NCBI GenBank assembly: GCA_019417795.1
Contig: DXUR01000015.1
Span: forward strand, 1-19,894
Direction of reading: 5' to 3'
From: Clostridiales bacterium
Lineage (GTDB): Bacteria; Bacillota_A; Clostridia; Oscillospirales; Oscillospiraceae
Length of the DNA: 19,894 nt
Shown: piece by piece, positions 1 to 7,003 of the stretch
Position numbering within the stretch: the first letter of the stretch is position 1
Layout: each line of letters starts with the position of its first letter
Notes under the pieces: model-generated
The model's input: only the letters and a program-made list of their open reading frames with translations
Database searches by the model: none
What the model was told of the DNA's origin: nothing
Program-made: the position numbers and the translations under genes

Positions 1-20
1 GGCTGAAGGAATCCAAATGA

Positions 21-58
21 AAAACCGTGTGCTGACCTTGCGGTCAGCACACGGTTTT
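21..58. terminator. Strong bidirectional hairpin terminator
   Basis: A perfect 17-bp stem (21-37 with 42-58) closes a TTGC loop. The arms begin AAAACCGTG and end CACGGTTTT, so a U-run follows the stem on either strand. It lies 51 bases past the stop of the ADP-ribosylglycohydrolase gene and probably ends the minus-strand operon, as well as any plus-strand gene entering from the left. Confidence 0.85.
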
Positions 59-72
59 CTTTGTCTATTGCG
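57..72 (+). repeat. Partial copy of a dispersed intergenic repeat
   Basis: TTCTTTGTCTATTGCG matches 14 of 16 positions of TTCTTTGCCTATAGCG, found at 15104 and 17333. This copy directly follows the terminator hairpin. The other two follow stop codons on the plus strand. It is a weaker member of the family and could be coincidental. Confidence 0.35.
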
Positions 73-109
73 AGGCAGATTTTAAACCGCCCGCGTCTTT
101 GATACGCCA

Positions 110-907
110 TCAAAACGCAGCTTTCTCCCATTCAATCAGGATCTCCGCCAGCTCAGGCGTCAGCCGCTTGCGGCACTCCTGCCGCAGTTCCTTCGGCACG
201 CCGTAGAATGCCTCAGCGATGCTGCCGGTGATGGCGGCGAGGGTGTCGCTGTCACCGCCGAGGGACACCGCCGTGCGGAGAGCATCCTCAAAATCTGTGC
301 TTTCCAGAAACGCAGTGATAGCCTGCGGCACGGTCTCCCGACAGCTCTCCACATGATGATAGGTTGGACGGATCTCATCGCAGGTACGGCTGAGATCATA
401 ACCAAACTTGCGCTCCACATGTGCCTTGATCTCCGCCCTACTATGACCGGTACGGGCGAGGAAGATCACCGCAGCAACAGCCTGCGCACCTTTGATGCCT
501 TCCGGATGATCATGCGTCACCTCGGCGGTGAGCCGCGCCAGACGCAGCGTTTCCGCCATGTCCTTCGCCAGCCATGCGGCAGATGACACCCGCATGGCGC
601 TGCCATTGCCGTAGCTCTGGTAGGGCTGCGGGTCGTCCTCATAGAGCCAGTCGCCAAAATGGGTGCCATAGCCCCGGTCGGGGTAGGCACGGCCCAGTTG
701 CTGCATCTCCCGCACCAGTGCTGCTTTGATGGCGGCATCGTCTTGCCCACGGGTGCTGAGTAGGGCCTTTGCCACAGCCAGCGTCATCACCGTATCGTCG
801 GTAAATTCGGAACGCTGGCTGAATAACGGAAAGTCCTTGGCCTTGTAGTTGTTGCAGTCAAACTCGTAGGGGCTGCCCACGATGTCGCCTAAAATCGCTC
901 CGTACAT
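110..907 (-). CDS. ADP-ribosylglycohydrolase (DraG/ARH family)
   Basis: This cytoplasmic hydrolase family removes ADP-ribose from proteins or small molecules using a two-metal centre. The protein has 265 aa. The opening MYGAILGDIVGS is the family's N-terminal G-D motif, TDDT at 36-39 and GGDSDT at 217-222 supply the metal ligands, and the usual all-helical body lies between them, so it looks full length and active. The start at 907 is chosen because it begins exactly at the conserved MYGAILGD and is preceded by GGGAGATGATAAA; a longer reading upstream adds only unrelated residues. It starts 4 bases after the VWA gene stop and is the last gene of the minus-strand run, just before the terminator at 21-58. 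The actual substrate cannot be read from the sequence; the macro-domain gene in the same run points to ADP-ribose chemistry. Confidence 0.92.
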   Translation of the reverse strand: MYGAILGDIVGSPYEFDCNNYKAKDFPLFSQRSEFTDDTVMTLAVAKALLSTRGQDDAAIKAALVREMQQLGRAYPDRGYGTHFGDWLYEDDPQPYQSYGNGSAMRVSSAAWLAKDMAETLRLARLTAEVTHDHPEGIKGAQAVAAVIFLARTGHSRAEIKAHVERKFGYDLSRTCDEIRPTYHHVESCRETVPQAITAFLESTDFEDALRTAVSLGGDSDTLAAITGSIAEAFYGVPKELRQECRKRLTPELAEILIEWEKAAF

Positions 908-911
908 TTTA

Positions 912-1547
912 TCATCTCCCACGTCTTTGCACGTCTTCGTCGATACGGCGCTTCCAGTCGGCGCTAAGCGGCCGGGCGGCGCGGACGCTGCACACCGCCT
1001 CACTGATAACCTCGTAATTCAGCGCCGTGCCCGCCTCGTCGCACTTGTAGTTCACTGCACAATCAGCGCCGATACCGAAGCGTGCCGCCTCCTTGACTGC
1101 GTCGATGTTTGCGCCGAGGAACAGGAATTCCCAGCCGTATCTCTCCTTCTGCCGTTCAATCATACGGCGCACTCGCTCGTAATCGTAGCGGCGGCTGGCG
1201 TTTTCGTAGCCGTCGGTGGTGATGATGAACATCGTCTTCTCTGGCACGTCCTCCCGGCGGGCGTACTTGTGGATGTTGCCGATGTGGTGGATGGCGCCGC
1301 CCACGGCATCCAGCAGCGCCGTGCAGCCGCGGGTGAAATACTCCTTTTCCGTCAGGGGCGGCACCTCGCTCAGCGGCAGGCGGTCATGGATGACCGTGCT
1401 GTCGTTGGCGAAAAGCACCGTGGAGACCAGCGTCTCGCCTGCCTCCCTCTTTTGCTGTGCAAGCATGGAGTTGAAGCCGCCGATGGTGTCCGATTCCAGC
1501 CCCGACATGGAGCCGCTGCGGTCAAGAATAAAAACCAGTTCTGTCAT
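912..1547 (-). CDS. VWA-domain protein with intact MIDAS (TerY-like)
   Basis: This is a 211-aa protein that is almost entirely one von Willebrand factor A domain. The metal-ion-dependent adhesion site is complete: DRSGS at 9-13, a Thr near 76 in CTALLDA, and TDGYEN at 111-116. There is no signal peptide or membrane segment, so it is probably a cytosolic metal-dependent protein-interaction module. The start at 1547 is preceded by GGAGGG with good spacing and begins right at the domain. It resembles the stand-alone VWA proteins of TerY type. Its stop lies 4 bases before the ADP-ribosylglycohydrolase start, indicating co-translation. A partner protein is expected but not identified. Confidence 0.9.
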   Translation of the reverse strand: MTELVFILDRSGSMSGLESDTIGGFNSMLAQQKREAGETLVSTVLFANDSTVIHDRLPLSEVPPLTEKEYFTRGCTALLDAVGGAIHHIGNIHKYARREDVPEKTMFIITTDGYENASRRYDYERVRRMIERQKERYGWEFLFLGANIDAVKEAARFGIGADCAVNYKCDEAGTALNYEVISEAVCSVRAARPLSADWKRRIDEDVQRRGR

Positions 1548-1626
1548 AAGGAAAGCCCTCCTTCGTTTGATTACGCTCACATGGTAGCGCATCCGAAGGA
1601 TGGTTTGGTCGCCTGTAGGGCGACAT

Positions 1627-1983
1627 TTACGAAGTTTTCAGACGTTCCGCCCACTCAGCTTCTTTGAAGCCAACCAGCACGAAGTCATTGCCCACCAGCA
1701 GCGGGCGCTTGACCAACATCCCGTCTGCCGCAAGGAGCTTCAGCATCTCGTCCTCGTTCATGGTGGGGAGCTTATCCTTCAACGCCATGGATTTATAGAG
1801 GAGGCCACTTGTGTTGAAGAATTTCTTGAGCGGCAGCCCGCTGCGCCGATGCCACGCAGACAGTTCCTCATAAGTGGGATGTTCCATTTTGATGTCCCGG
1901 AATGTATAGGAAATGCCGTTCTCGTCCAGCCACTTCTGCGCCTTCTGGCAGGTGGTGCATTTGGGGTAGCAGATAAAAGTCAT
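1627..1983 (-). CDS. ArsC/Spx-like thioredoxin-fold protein
   Basis: This 117-aa protein of the arsenate reductase family is close to the Spx/MgsR/YffB branch. The N-terminus MTFICYPKCTTCQKA holds a CxxC redox pair (Cys9, Cys12), and VKRPLLVG near residue 91 is the family's conserved Arg-Pro segment. Members either reduce a substrate through the N-terminal Cys or bind RNA polymerase as redox regulators. Genuine Spx proteins are usually a little longer and have a different C-terminus, so 'ArsC family protein' is the safe call. The start at 1983 has AGGAG 10 bases upstream. It sits in the minus-strand run 45 bases after the DUF4268 gene and 79 bases before the VWA gene. Its link to its ADP-ribose-related neighbours is not obvious. 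Confidence 0.88.
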   Translation of the reverse strand: MTFICYPKCTTCQKAQKWLDENGISYTFRDIKMEHPTYEELSAWHRRSGLPLKKFFNTSGLLYKSMALKDKLPTMNEDEMLKLLAADGMLVKRPLLVGNDFVLVGFKEAEWAERLKTS

Positions 1984-2028
1984 GGTGTTACGCTCCTGAT
2001 AGTCTTTATGTAGTTGGTCACCTCGCAC

Positions 2029-2964
2029 TTACAATTCAGCCAGAACATACTCTTTCAGCACATCTCGCATTTTCACAACGAGGTCAATGGATTTATTCAT
2101 AAGCTCCGGATAGTTTTCATGATTTTTGAAATCCAATCCCTTGATATATGTGCAAATCAGAGAGGATTTTTTGTTGTCCAGCCTCTCCCATGACAGCGCC
2201 ATTCCCATCGCCGCTTCTATTTCTGTCTTGTGCTGCTTCATATAGTCAAAGCGTTCCTTGTTGTCAGCAATCCACAGCCCAACTCTTATCTTATGCTCTT
2301 TGTTGACCAAGTCGATTGAAATTTGACATTCCGATGAACCAACTGCAACAGAATACCAATGATCCGTGGTCGCTTTACGCTTGTTAAAAGGCTTGCCGCG
2401 CTGCTCAAGAATATCGTTGAACTGCGTCCAAAACTCCAATCTGCAGCCCTGAGACTCGTTCATCCCCTTATCCTGTGAAATGCGTTTCACAATTTTTGCA
2501 AAATCGTTGGGTTGCTCAATAATCTTAAATTGCGGTGCAGGCTCTGAATCGCCTATCTTGTAGGCATGGATCTCTATCAAGAAAAAGGAAATGCTATCAT
2601 CTGTGTGTTTGTTGAGCCACTCGATGGCGCTTGCGTGTTCATCACGCGCGGCAGCAACTACCCACACAACAACAGAAGCGTCAAGACCGGATGCATAGGT
2701 CAATATTTTCCCTAAGTGGTCATGGTTGGTCTGTTCAAGCTGATTTTCAATGAGCACGACTTTCCCTGTGATCTCATCTCTGCATAGAATATCGCAACGA
2801 TAACTACCAACAAGCCTTTCTGTTTCAATATCCGTTAGCGACAAGTTAAGTACATTTCCAAGCTCTTGAATGTTCTCTTCCGCAGCAAGCCACTTTGAAA
2901 AATCATATTGTTCATGCGGCCAGACTTTTCTTATATCGACCTCGTGCAGTTTTCCGAGTTTCAT
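2029..2964 (-). CDS. DUF4268 protein with PD-(D/E)XK-like N-terminal domain
   Basis: The protein has 311 aa. The N-terminal part (about 20-140) reads like a restriction-endonuclease fold: Asp58 in SYRCDIL, then VVLIENQLEQT with Glu73 and Gln75, giving a D...ExQ variant of the PD-(D/E)XK core. The C-terminal half (about 160-305) matches the DUF4268 type found beside such cores. Proteins of this build are often annotated as putative nucleases in defence or repair settings. The start at 2964 has GGGAGG upstream and yields the typical N-terminus. It follows the macro-domain gene by 22 bases, so the two are probably co-transcribed. Its function is unproven. The Gln in place of Lys occurs in other superfamily members and does not by itself suggest inactivation. 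Confidence 0.85.
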   Translation of the reverse strand: MKLGKLHEVDIRKVWPHEQYDFSKWLAAEENIQELGNVLNLSLTDIETERLVGSYRCDILCRDEITGKVVLIENQLEQTNHDHLGKILTYASGLDASVVVWVVAAARDEHASAIEWLNKHTDDSISFFLIEIHAYKIGDSEPAPQFKIIEQPNDFAKIVKRISQDKGMNESQGCRLEFWTQFNDILEQRGKPFNKRKATTDHWYSVAVGSSECQISIDLVNKEHKIRVGLWIADNKERFDYMKQHKTEIEAAMGMALSWERLDNKKSSLICTYIKGLDFKNHENYPELMNKSIDLVVKMRDVLKEYVLAEL

Positions 2965-2986
2965 TTTTCTTTTCCTCCCTTCACGT

Positions 2987-3979
2987 CTATGCTCCCAACA
3001 AACTCTGATCAAAGGCGAACAGCGCCTCGTTGATCTCGAAGATGTCGTACTTCTTCTGCCTGATGAAATACTCAATAATGACGTCGAACTTGCTGCTGGC
3101 GCTGAGAGCGTAGCCCGCGCGGGCGATGAGGTCACGGGTCTCCGGCAGGCTCAGCTCAAGCGCGATGGCGAAGGCCACCGCCGTGGGCTTGGATGGCTTG
3201 TAGTCCGGGTTGTTGCGGATTTTCGAGAACAGCTTGCGGTCTACGTTGGCTTTCTTATATATCTCGGAATCCTTTTTGCCGCTTCGGTCGATGAGCTTCA
3301 ACAGGGTTTCCGAGAAACCGGCGTCCAGATGTGCCAGCAGACTGTCCAAGCCGTCGGCAGACATAGGCGCTGCCGCTGCACCGGCAGACAACGCTCGACC
3401 TTCGAGAACGCTCATCCGGCGCATCCGCTCCCGGCGGGAGTCGGTGTGGACATCCACATAGTGGTCGTCGATGTAGGCAGCGATGTCCGCGAAGAGCTTA
3501 TTGCCAATCGCATACGCCGCGCGGCTGAAAATGACAAGATACACCGTCATGTCGTTTTCCGCGAGAAATTCGCTGATGGTGTCCACCGCCACGCGGAGCG
3601 CCTGATCCTTGGGATAGCCAAAAACGCCGGAGGAGATCAGCGGGAAGGCAACCGTCTCACAGCCGTGCTTCTTCGCCAGCGCAAGGCTTGAGCGATAGCA
3701 GGAGGCGAGTTGTTCCCGCTCGCCGTACTTACCGCCGTTCCACACGGGGCCGACTGTGTGGATCACATATTTGCACGGCAGGCGGTACGCGCCGGTGAGC
3801 TTGGCCTCGCCGGTCCGGCAGCCGCCCAGCGTCCGGCACTCTTGGAGCAGCTCCGGTCCCGCCGCGCGGTGGATGCAGCCATCCACGCCGCCTCCGCCCA
3901 GCAGCGTTTCGTTCGCCGCATTGACGATAGCGTCCACCTTCATTTTTGTAATATCATTGCGAACAATTTCAAGAGGCAT
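2987..3979 (-). CDS. Macro-domain ADP-ribose hydrolase/binder with HTH-like C-terminal domain
   Basis: This 330-aa two-domain protein has a macro domain at residues 1-175. It shows the ADP-ribose-binding signatures [15 protein letters not shown] (20-34) and ISSGVFGYP (115-123), typical of MacroD/YmdB-type enzymes that remove mono-ADP-ribose or hydrolyse O-acetyl-ADP-ribose. After a low-complexity linker (about 180-210, Arg- then Ala-rich) comes a 120-residue helical domain (210-330). It contains a segment resembling an XRE-like helix-turn-helix ([19 protein letters not shown]) and a conserved-looking tail. The start at 3979 is preceded by GAGGG and begins at the domain. It lies 31 bases after the small Cys-rich gene and 22 before the DUF4268 gene. 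The C-terminal domain could bind nucleic acid or be an interaction module; this is inference. Confidence 0.92.
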   Translation of the reverse strand: MPLEIVRNDITKMKVDAIVNAANETLLGGGGVDGCIHRAAGPELLQECRTLGGCRTGEAKLTGAYRLPCKYVIHTVGPVWNGGKYGEREQLASCYRSSLALAKKHGCETVAFPLISSGVFGYPKDQALRVAVDTISEFLAENDMTVYLVIFSRAAYAIGNKLFADIAAYIDDHYVDVHTDSRRERMRRMSVLEGRALSAGAAAAPMSADGLDSLLAHLDAGFSETLLKLIDRSGKKDSEIYKKANVDRKLFSKIRNNPDYKPSKPTAVAFAIALELSLPETRDLIARAGYALSASSKFDVIIEYFIRQKKYDIFEINEALFAFDQSLLGA

Positions 3980-4010
3980 GGTTCTATCCCTCAATTTCTA
4001 TCATTCAAAA

Positions 4011-4217
4011 TCAAGTCAATGCGCCGTTGTTCTCCAGCTTTTCCACTTCGGACAGTTCTTCCCAATCCTCACGATTTCCGCACCTGCGAAGGTAATCGTG
4101 GCCGCCGTCCACGGCGCAGGAGCCACAACTGCAAAACTTGAAATCATGGACAGTTTTGCTTTCGATGATATCTCCGCATTTCTTACATCTGATTGCGTTC
4201 CTGATAATTTTCGGCAT
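4011..4217 (-). CDS. Small Cys-rich, probably zinc-binding protein
   Basis: This is a 68-aa protein with a metal-binding pattern CxxC (11, 14), CxCxxC (29, 31, 34) and a further Cys46. The rest is charged, with an acidic C-terminal helix (DWEELSEVEKLE). Short proteins beginning KIIRNAIRCKKCGD are common in Firmicutes and are assigned to a domain of unknown function. Met at 4217 is preferred over the Met two codons upstream because GGGAG then lies 7 bases before the start instead of 1-2. The start region overlaps the stop of the DUF2726 remnant (TGA at 4220-4222), so the ancestral arrangement was probably a coupled pair. It leads the ADP-ribose-related run. Confidence 0.8.
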   Translation of the reverse strand: MPKIIRNAIRCKKCGDIIESKTVHDFKFCSCGSCAVDGGHDYLRRCGNREDWEELSEVEKLENNGALT

Positions 4218-4219
4218 GA

Positions 4220-4402
4220 TCATTCTCCCTTTAGTGCATTTTTGAGTTTCCCTTTTTCCCCACTGCCATCTGTGCGCAGTCGCAGCAGCGGGACGCCGCA
4301 CTTCTCCAGAATGAAGTTCTTTTTCGCGTCCCGCACTGCCTGCTTGCTCCCAGATTTATGAGATCCGCCATCCGCTTTAATCGTCAGCACGCACTTTGCT
4401 GA
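4220..4402 (-). pseudogene. C-terminal remnant of a DUF2726 (nuclease-like) protein
   Basis: Reading the minus strand from 4402 down to the TGA at 4220-4222 gives about 60 codons with no stop. It includes AKCVLTIKADGGSHKSGSK, then RDAKKNFILEKCGVPLLRL and a charged tail ending KNALKGE. The pattern 'strand-x-D-G-x-x-H ... R-D-x-x-K ... I-L-E-K-x-G-x-P-L-L-R-L' is the C-terminal half of the DUF2726 fold, related to Vsr/PD-(D/E)XK endonucleases. An in-frame TAA sits immediately upstream (4403-4405), and no start codon with a ribosome binding site exists. The N-terminal two thirds are gone, so this is a dead fragment. Confidence 0.7.
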
Positions 4403-4410
4403 TTAGGTCG

Positions 4411-4465
4411 CAAGTTAGTTCAAAGTTGGTCCCAAGTCAGTTCCAAGTTGGTTCCAAGATTTGTT
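4411..4465. repeat. 11-nt tandem repeat, five degenerate units
   Basis: Consensus CAAGTTGGTTC. Units lie at 4411-4421, 4422-4432, 4433-4443, 4444-4454 and a decayed fifth at 4455-4465. On the minus strand this follows the stop of the AlbA-type remnant by about 10 bases. Because the period is 11, each unit shifts reading frame. Too short and spacer-free for a CRISPR. Confidence 0.75.
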
Positions 4466-4476
4466 AGTGTTTTGGA

Positions 4477-4877
4477 TTATTTGGACGCAAACCACCTTGC
4501 GGCACTTGTTGTTCCTTCGCAGAAAACCTTCCCGCTTTCACGCAATTCTCTCATCAAAACGCGGATTTGGTTTCGATCAAGCCCCGGCAAAACTTGCTGC
4601 AATTCTTTGAACGGAGTACCGACTTCGTTGTTCTGCCGAATGTGCTTTAACAGCAGTTCCTTGTTGGTATCTCGATCCAGGCCGACATACCTTGTATACA
4701 CGCCAGTTTTCCCGTTGCTGCATAGAGACTTCTGTCAAGAACATACTTCTTGCGACCGATATGCTCGACAATGCCCATCTCGATCAGCCGGTTCAAACGG
4801 GACTGCATCTTCTCGTTCAGCGGTCTTTTGTTTCGTTGCAATCTGATTGGTGAGCATTCATCCTTTGTCCACGGCAC
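4477..4877 (-). pseudogene. Frameshifted C-terminus of an AlbA/Schlafen-type ATP-binding protein
   Basis: Two overlapping minus-strand frames make one family C-terminus. The first (from about 4877) gives LNRLIEMGIVEHIGRKKYV and then SLYAATGK, a winged-helix segment. The second (to the stop at 4477) gives VYTRYVGLDRDTNKELLLK, then GTPFKELQQVLPGLDRNQ and ends ARWFASK. The join is at about 4705-4715, where GGAAAACTGGCGTG would need one more A (GGA AAA ACT GGC GTG) to continue in frame. A single-base loss in an A-run is therefore the simplest explanation. The AlbA_2 ATP-binding N-terminal domain is missing altogether. This type of protein often accompanies type I RM loci. It is a remnant of a neighbouring accessory gene. 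Confidence 0.72.
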
Positions 4878-5109
4878 TGTCGAGACCTACTTGCAATTCT
4901 TTCGCGTCTTGAGCTGGTATAGCGGCATAATCTGAATAATCATATATTTTGCATTTATCGGCATCGGTTTGACTCCATACATCATCAAAGAAGTCATCAA
5001 TTAGCATTGGAGACTCAACACTCGGAATTATATGGTGACTTTTTCCAACAGAATTGACAGAGGTGCCAAGAGACCACACGCGAGTTTTATTGAGCTGGTA
5101 TTTAATCAT
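4858..5109 (-). CDS. Hypothetical 83-aa protein, last gene of the RM operon
   Basis: I do not recognise this protein. It starts MIKYQLNKTRVW and has an acidic middle (MLIDDFFDDVWSQTDADK). The ATG at 5107-5109 overlaps the TAA of the preceding ASCH gene (5102-5104), the overlap type used for coupled translation; no clear ribosome binding site is present. A Met four codons upstream is an alternative. Its 3' end overlaps the AlbA-type remnant by 20 bases in another frame, so its C-terminus (roughly after residue 75) may be read-through into foreign sequence. It could be a truncated relic of a longer protein. Existence as a gene is moderately likely; function unknown. Confidence 0.5.
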   Translation of the reverse strand: MIKYQLNKTRVWSLGTSVNSVGKSHHIIPSVESPMLIDDFFDDVWSQTDADKCKIYDYSDYAAIPAQDAKELQVGLDSAVDKG

Positions 5110-5476
5110 CCAAATACACAAACGATTGAGGAGCTGATTGAATATTAAAGTCCGCTAAAGATTTTGAAGTCTCATACCTTTTAAATGAGCCAAGGGCAAA
5201 AGCATATGCAGTCGTGCATCCACTAAAGTACTCTCTATACTTCAATCTGCTAATACCAGCATTTGCCTTTGTACTGTTCCAGAGCGGCGTAGGTTTCATC
5301 TTGATCGTTTTTACAACTTCAACCTCGCCAATAACCGCTTGTTCTGGAGCAGAGGAATACACAACAATCTTTGATACCTCTTTTTTAGGAATACGTTTTC
5401 GGTACTCATAGTGTTTCTGCCCGTCAAATATTTTATTGGCATATTCTGGTTTGATAGATAGTAGAATCGTGGCCAT
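5102..5476 (-). CDS. ASCH-domain protein (PUA-like fold)
   Basis: This is a 124-aa single-domain protein. The opening ATILLSIKPEYANKIFDG followed by K-x-x-E-x-R gives the ASCH signature GxKxxExR at 19-26. Later strands include VVYSSAPEQAVIGEVEV and the C-terminal half seen in this family. ASCH domains share the PUA/EVE fold and are predicted to bind RNA or modified bases; some relatives hydrolyse modified nucleosides. The gene starts 3 bases after the stop of the PIN-GNAT-ASCH gene and overlaps the next ORF, so it is part of the same transcript. Having a free ASCH protein beside one fused to a PIN domain suggests the two act on the same kind of nucleic acid. The substrate is unknown. Confidence 0.88.
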   Translation of the reverse strand: MATILLSIKPEYANKIFDGQKHYEYRKRIPKKEVSKIVVYSSAPEQAVIGEVEVVKTIKMKPTPLWNSTKANAGISRLKYREYFSGCTTAYAFALGSFKRYETSKSLADFNIQSAPQSFVYLDD

Positions 5477-5479
5477 GCC

Positions 5480-7003
5480 TCATTGCCTTTCAAAGTGTAT
5501 TTTTGTTTGCGATTTGGCTAAAATCGTGTCAAAATCTGCGTCAGAAATATGATCAAATGGTCTTGGTCCGCTATATTGTGGTATGATTCCACTACTCCAT
5601 AATTCGCCTAAAGTAATTCGTTTTGTAAGGCTTTTTATAAAGATGAATTTAACAACCAGAAGTTTTTCACTGTGCTTTTCCCAAAGCTGATTTAGCGTTT
5701 CGGGGCTAAAGACTGTCCGGTTTTCACAGTATTTGAGGTAATCCTCTTTGCTTGAAAAGTTATATCGCACTTCATCAACAACACAAATCGTACTGACAAC
5801 AGATTCATACGCTTTTCTTCTTGGCGTTATCCCCTTCCGGTAAATAACAAGCAAGTCGCCCGGACGCATATCCCGTTTATATGAGAGAGAAATATACACT
5901 TTTTGCAGTGCATAGCGATGAGCTTTGTCTCCCAGATAATCAAAGTTTCCTTCGGTTCTCAATTGCGAGTCTGGAAATAACGGAGTATGGTATTGTGCTT
6001 CAATCGGAAGAAAGAATTTCTGCACATCGTATCTGATATTGGGAAAATTCTCTTTAACCGATTTTGATTTATCATAACCGGCCATTTTCTTAACGAGCAC
6101 AACTTCTTCACCGTTGTCATTTCTCTTAATGCCATATTCATAGAACCCCCATCGAACCAGCAAATCATATAGCGTCCTTAATTCGGGACGGTTCATATAT
6201 AGTGTAACATATATCTCCTCCACATTGCGTTCAATGGCATTGTCAAAAATAATCTTGATGAATCGTTCACCAAGCCTAAAGCCAGAAGCTTCAACCTTGA
6301 ATGTCCCAACTTTTAATCTTCGCTTAGGTCGAAAAATTGGCGCAATGTCACTGTAATTTTCCTCTTCTGTTTCAGTTTTGAGATATAGAAATCCAAGTAT
6401 TGCGCCTGTGTCCGTTCGACATACATAGGCTTCTTCATTGCTCTTTCTTATAAACCAATTCTCGAATCCCGTATATGCTTCACGGAAAGTAGCAAAAAAC
6501 GGGTCTGCCACATCAATATTACCAAACAGCTCCTTTTTGACTGCAAGTACCTTATAGTCTATAAGATCAGGATTTTCATTGGTACATTTTTCAATGAACG
6601 AGTTGATTGTAAATACACGCTCTGACAGCCCTAATCTATCTGCTTTTAAGCGCATACGACGGTCTTCTGTGATTAGAATATCTGCCCTTTTGCAATACAA
6701 TTCGCATAGAAGTTGATTGTCAATTTGATCGTTGGCTGTTTTAGGTGTGTCACTGAGCAGTGCGGTAAATTCCGCCGTCTGCGGCGCAATGCATCGCATC
6801 TCTGTATAAGCATCAATTTTTGCATCATACAGCGATTGCATTTGTGGGTTGCGATATTTACGAAGTTCAGCTATAGAGTATGGATGAATCAGCTTTTCAT
6901 AGTGCAGTTTGTCGAGCCAGTAGAATAGTTTCCCGATAGTAAAGCTTGTCGCTTTAGTATTTTCTCTATGTATAATGACATTCGTATCGAGTAGCGCTCG
7001 CAT
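5480..7003 (-). CDS. PIN nuclease-GNAT acetyltransferase-ASCH/EVE-like fusion protein
   Basis: This 507-aa protein reads as three domains. Residues 1-140 form a PIN-like RNase domain: Asp6 in ALLDTNVII, Glu46 in YSIAELRKY, Asp92/Asp95 in NDQIDNQLL and Asp114 in DILITEDRRM, i.e. the expected acidic metal-binding set. Residues about 155-310 look like a GNAT acetyltransferase: GAILGFLYLKT, then the acetyl-CoA loop region GFRLGERFIK and YDLLVRWGFYEYG. Residues about 365-490 resemble a PUA-like ASCH/EVE domain, with QKVYISLSYKRDMRPGDLL. The start ATG follows the kinase stop with no gap (TAAATG) and has a GGGGGG stretch 7 bases upstream. Likely a cytoplasmic RNA-acting effector, possibly directed at tRNA; this is inference from the domains. 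The gene is visibly AT-richer than hsdR. Confidence 0.85.
   Translation of the reverse strand: MRALLDTNVIIHRENTKATSFTIGKLFYWLDKLHYEKLIHPYSIAELRKYRNPQMQSLYDAKIDAYTEMRCIAPQTAEFTALLSDTPKTANDQIDNQLLCELYCKRADILITEDRRMRLKADRLGLSERVFTINSFIEKCTNENPDLIDYKVLAVKKELFGNIDVADPFFATFREAYTGFENWFIRKSNEEAYVCRTDTGAILGFLYLKTETEEENYSDIAPIFRPKRRLKVGTFKVEASGFRLGERFIKIIFDNAIERNVEEIYVTLYMNRPELRTLYDLLVRWGFYEYGIKRNDNGEEVVLVKKMAGYDKSKSVKENFPNIRYDVQKFFLPIEAQYHTPLFPDSQLRTEGNFDYLGDKAHRYALQKVYISLSYKRDMRPGDLLVIYRKGITPRRKAYESVVSTICVVDEVRYNFSSKEDYLKYCENRTVFSPETLNQLWEKHSEKLLVVKFIFIKSLTKRITLGELWSSGIIPQYSGPRPFDHISDADFDTILAKSQTKIHFERQ

Noticed and set aside
882..1667. 261-codon plus-strand frame opposite the VWA gene
   Set aside because: Antisense to a protein with a complete MIDAS motif; composition typical of a shadow frame.
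2870..3691. 273-codon plus-strand frame opposite the macro-domain gene
   Set aside because: Antisense shadow crossing two well-supported genes.
4411..4465. Possible CRISPR-like array
   Set aside because: Units are only 11 bases and contiguous, with no spacers and no cas genes in the window.
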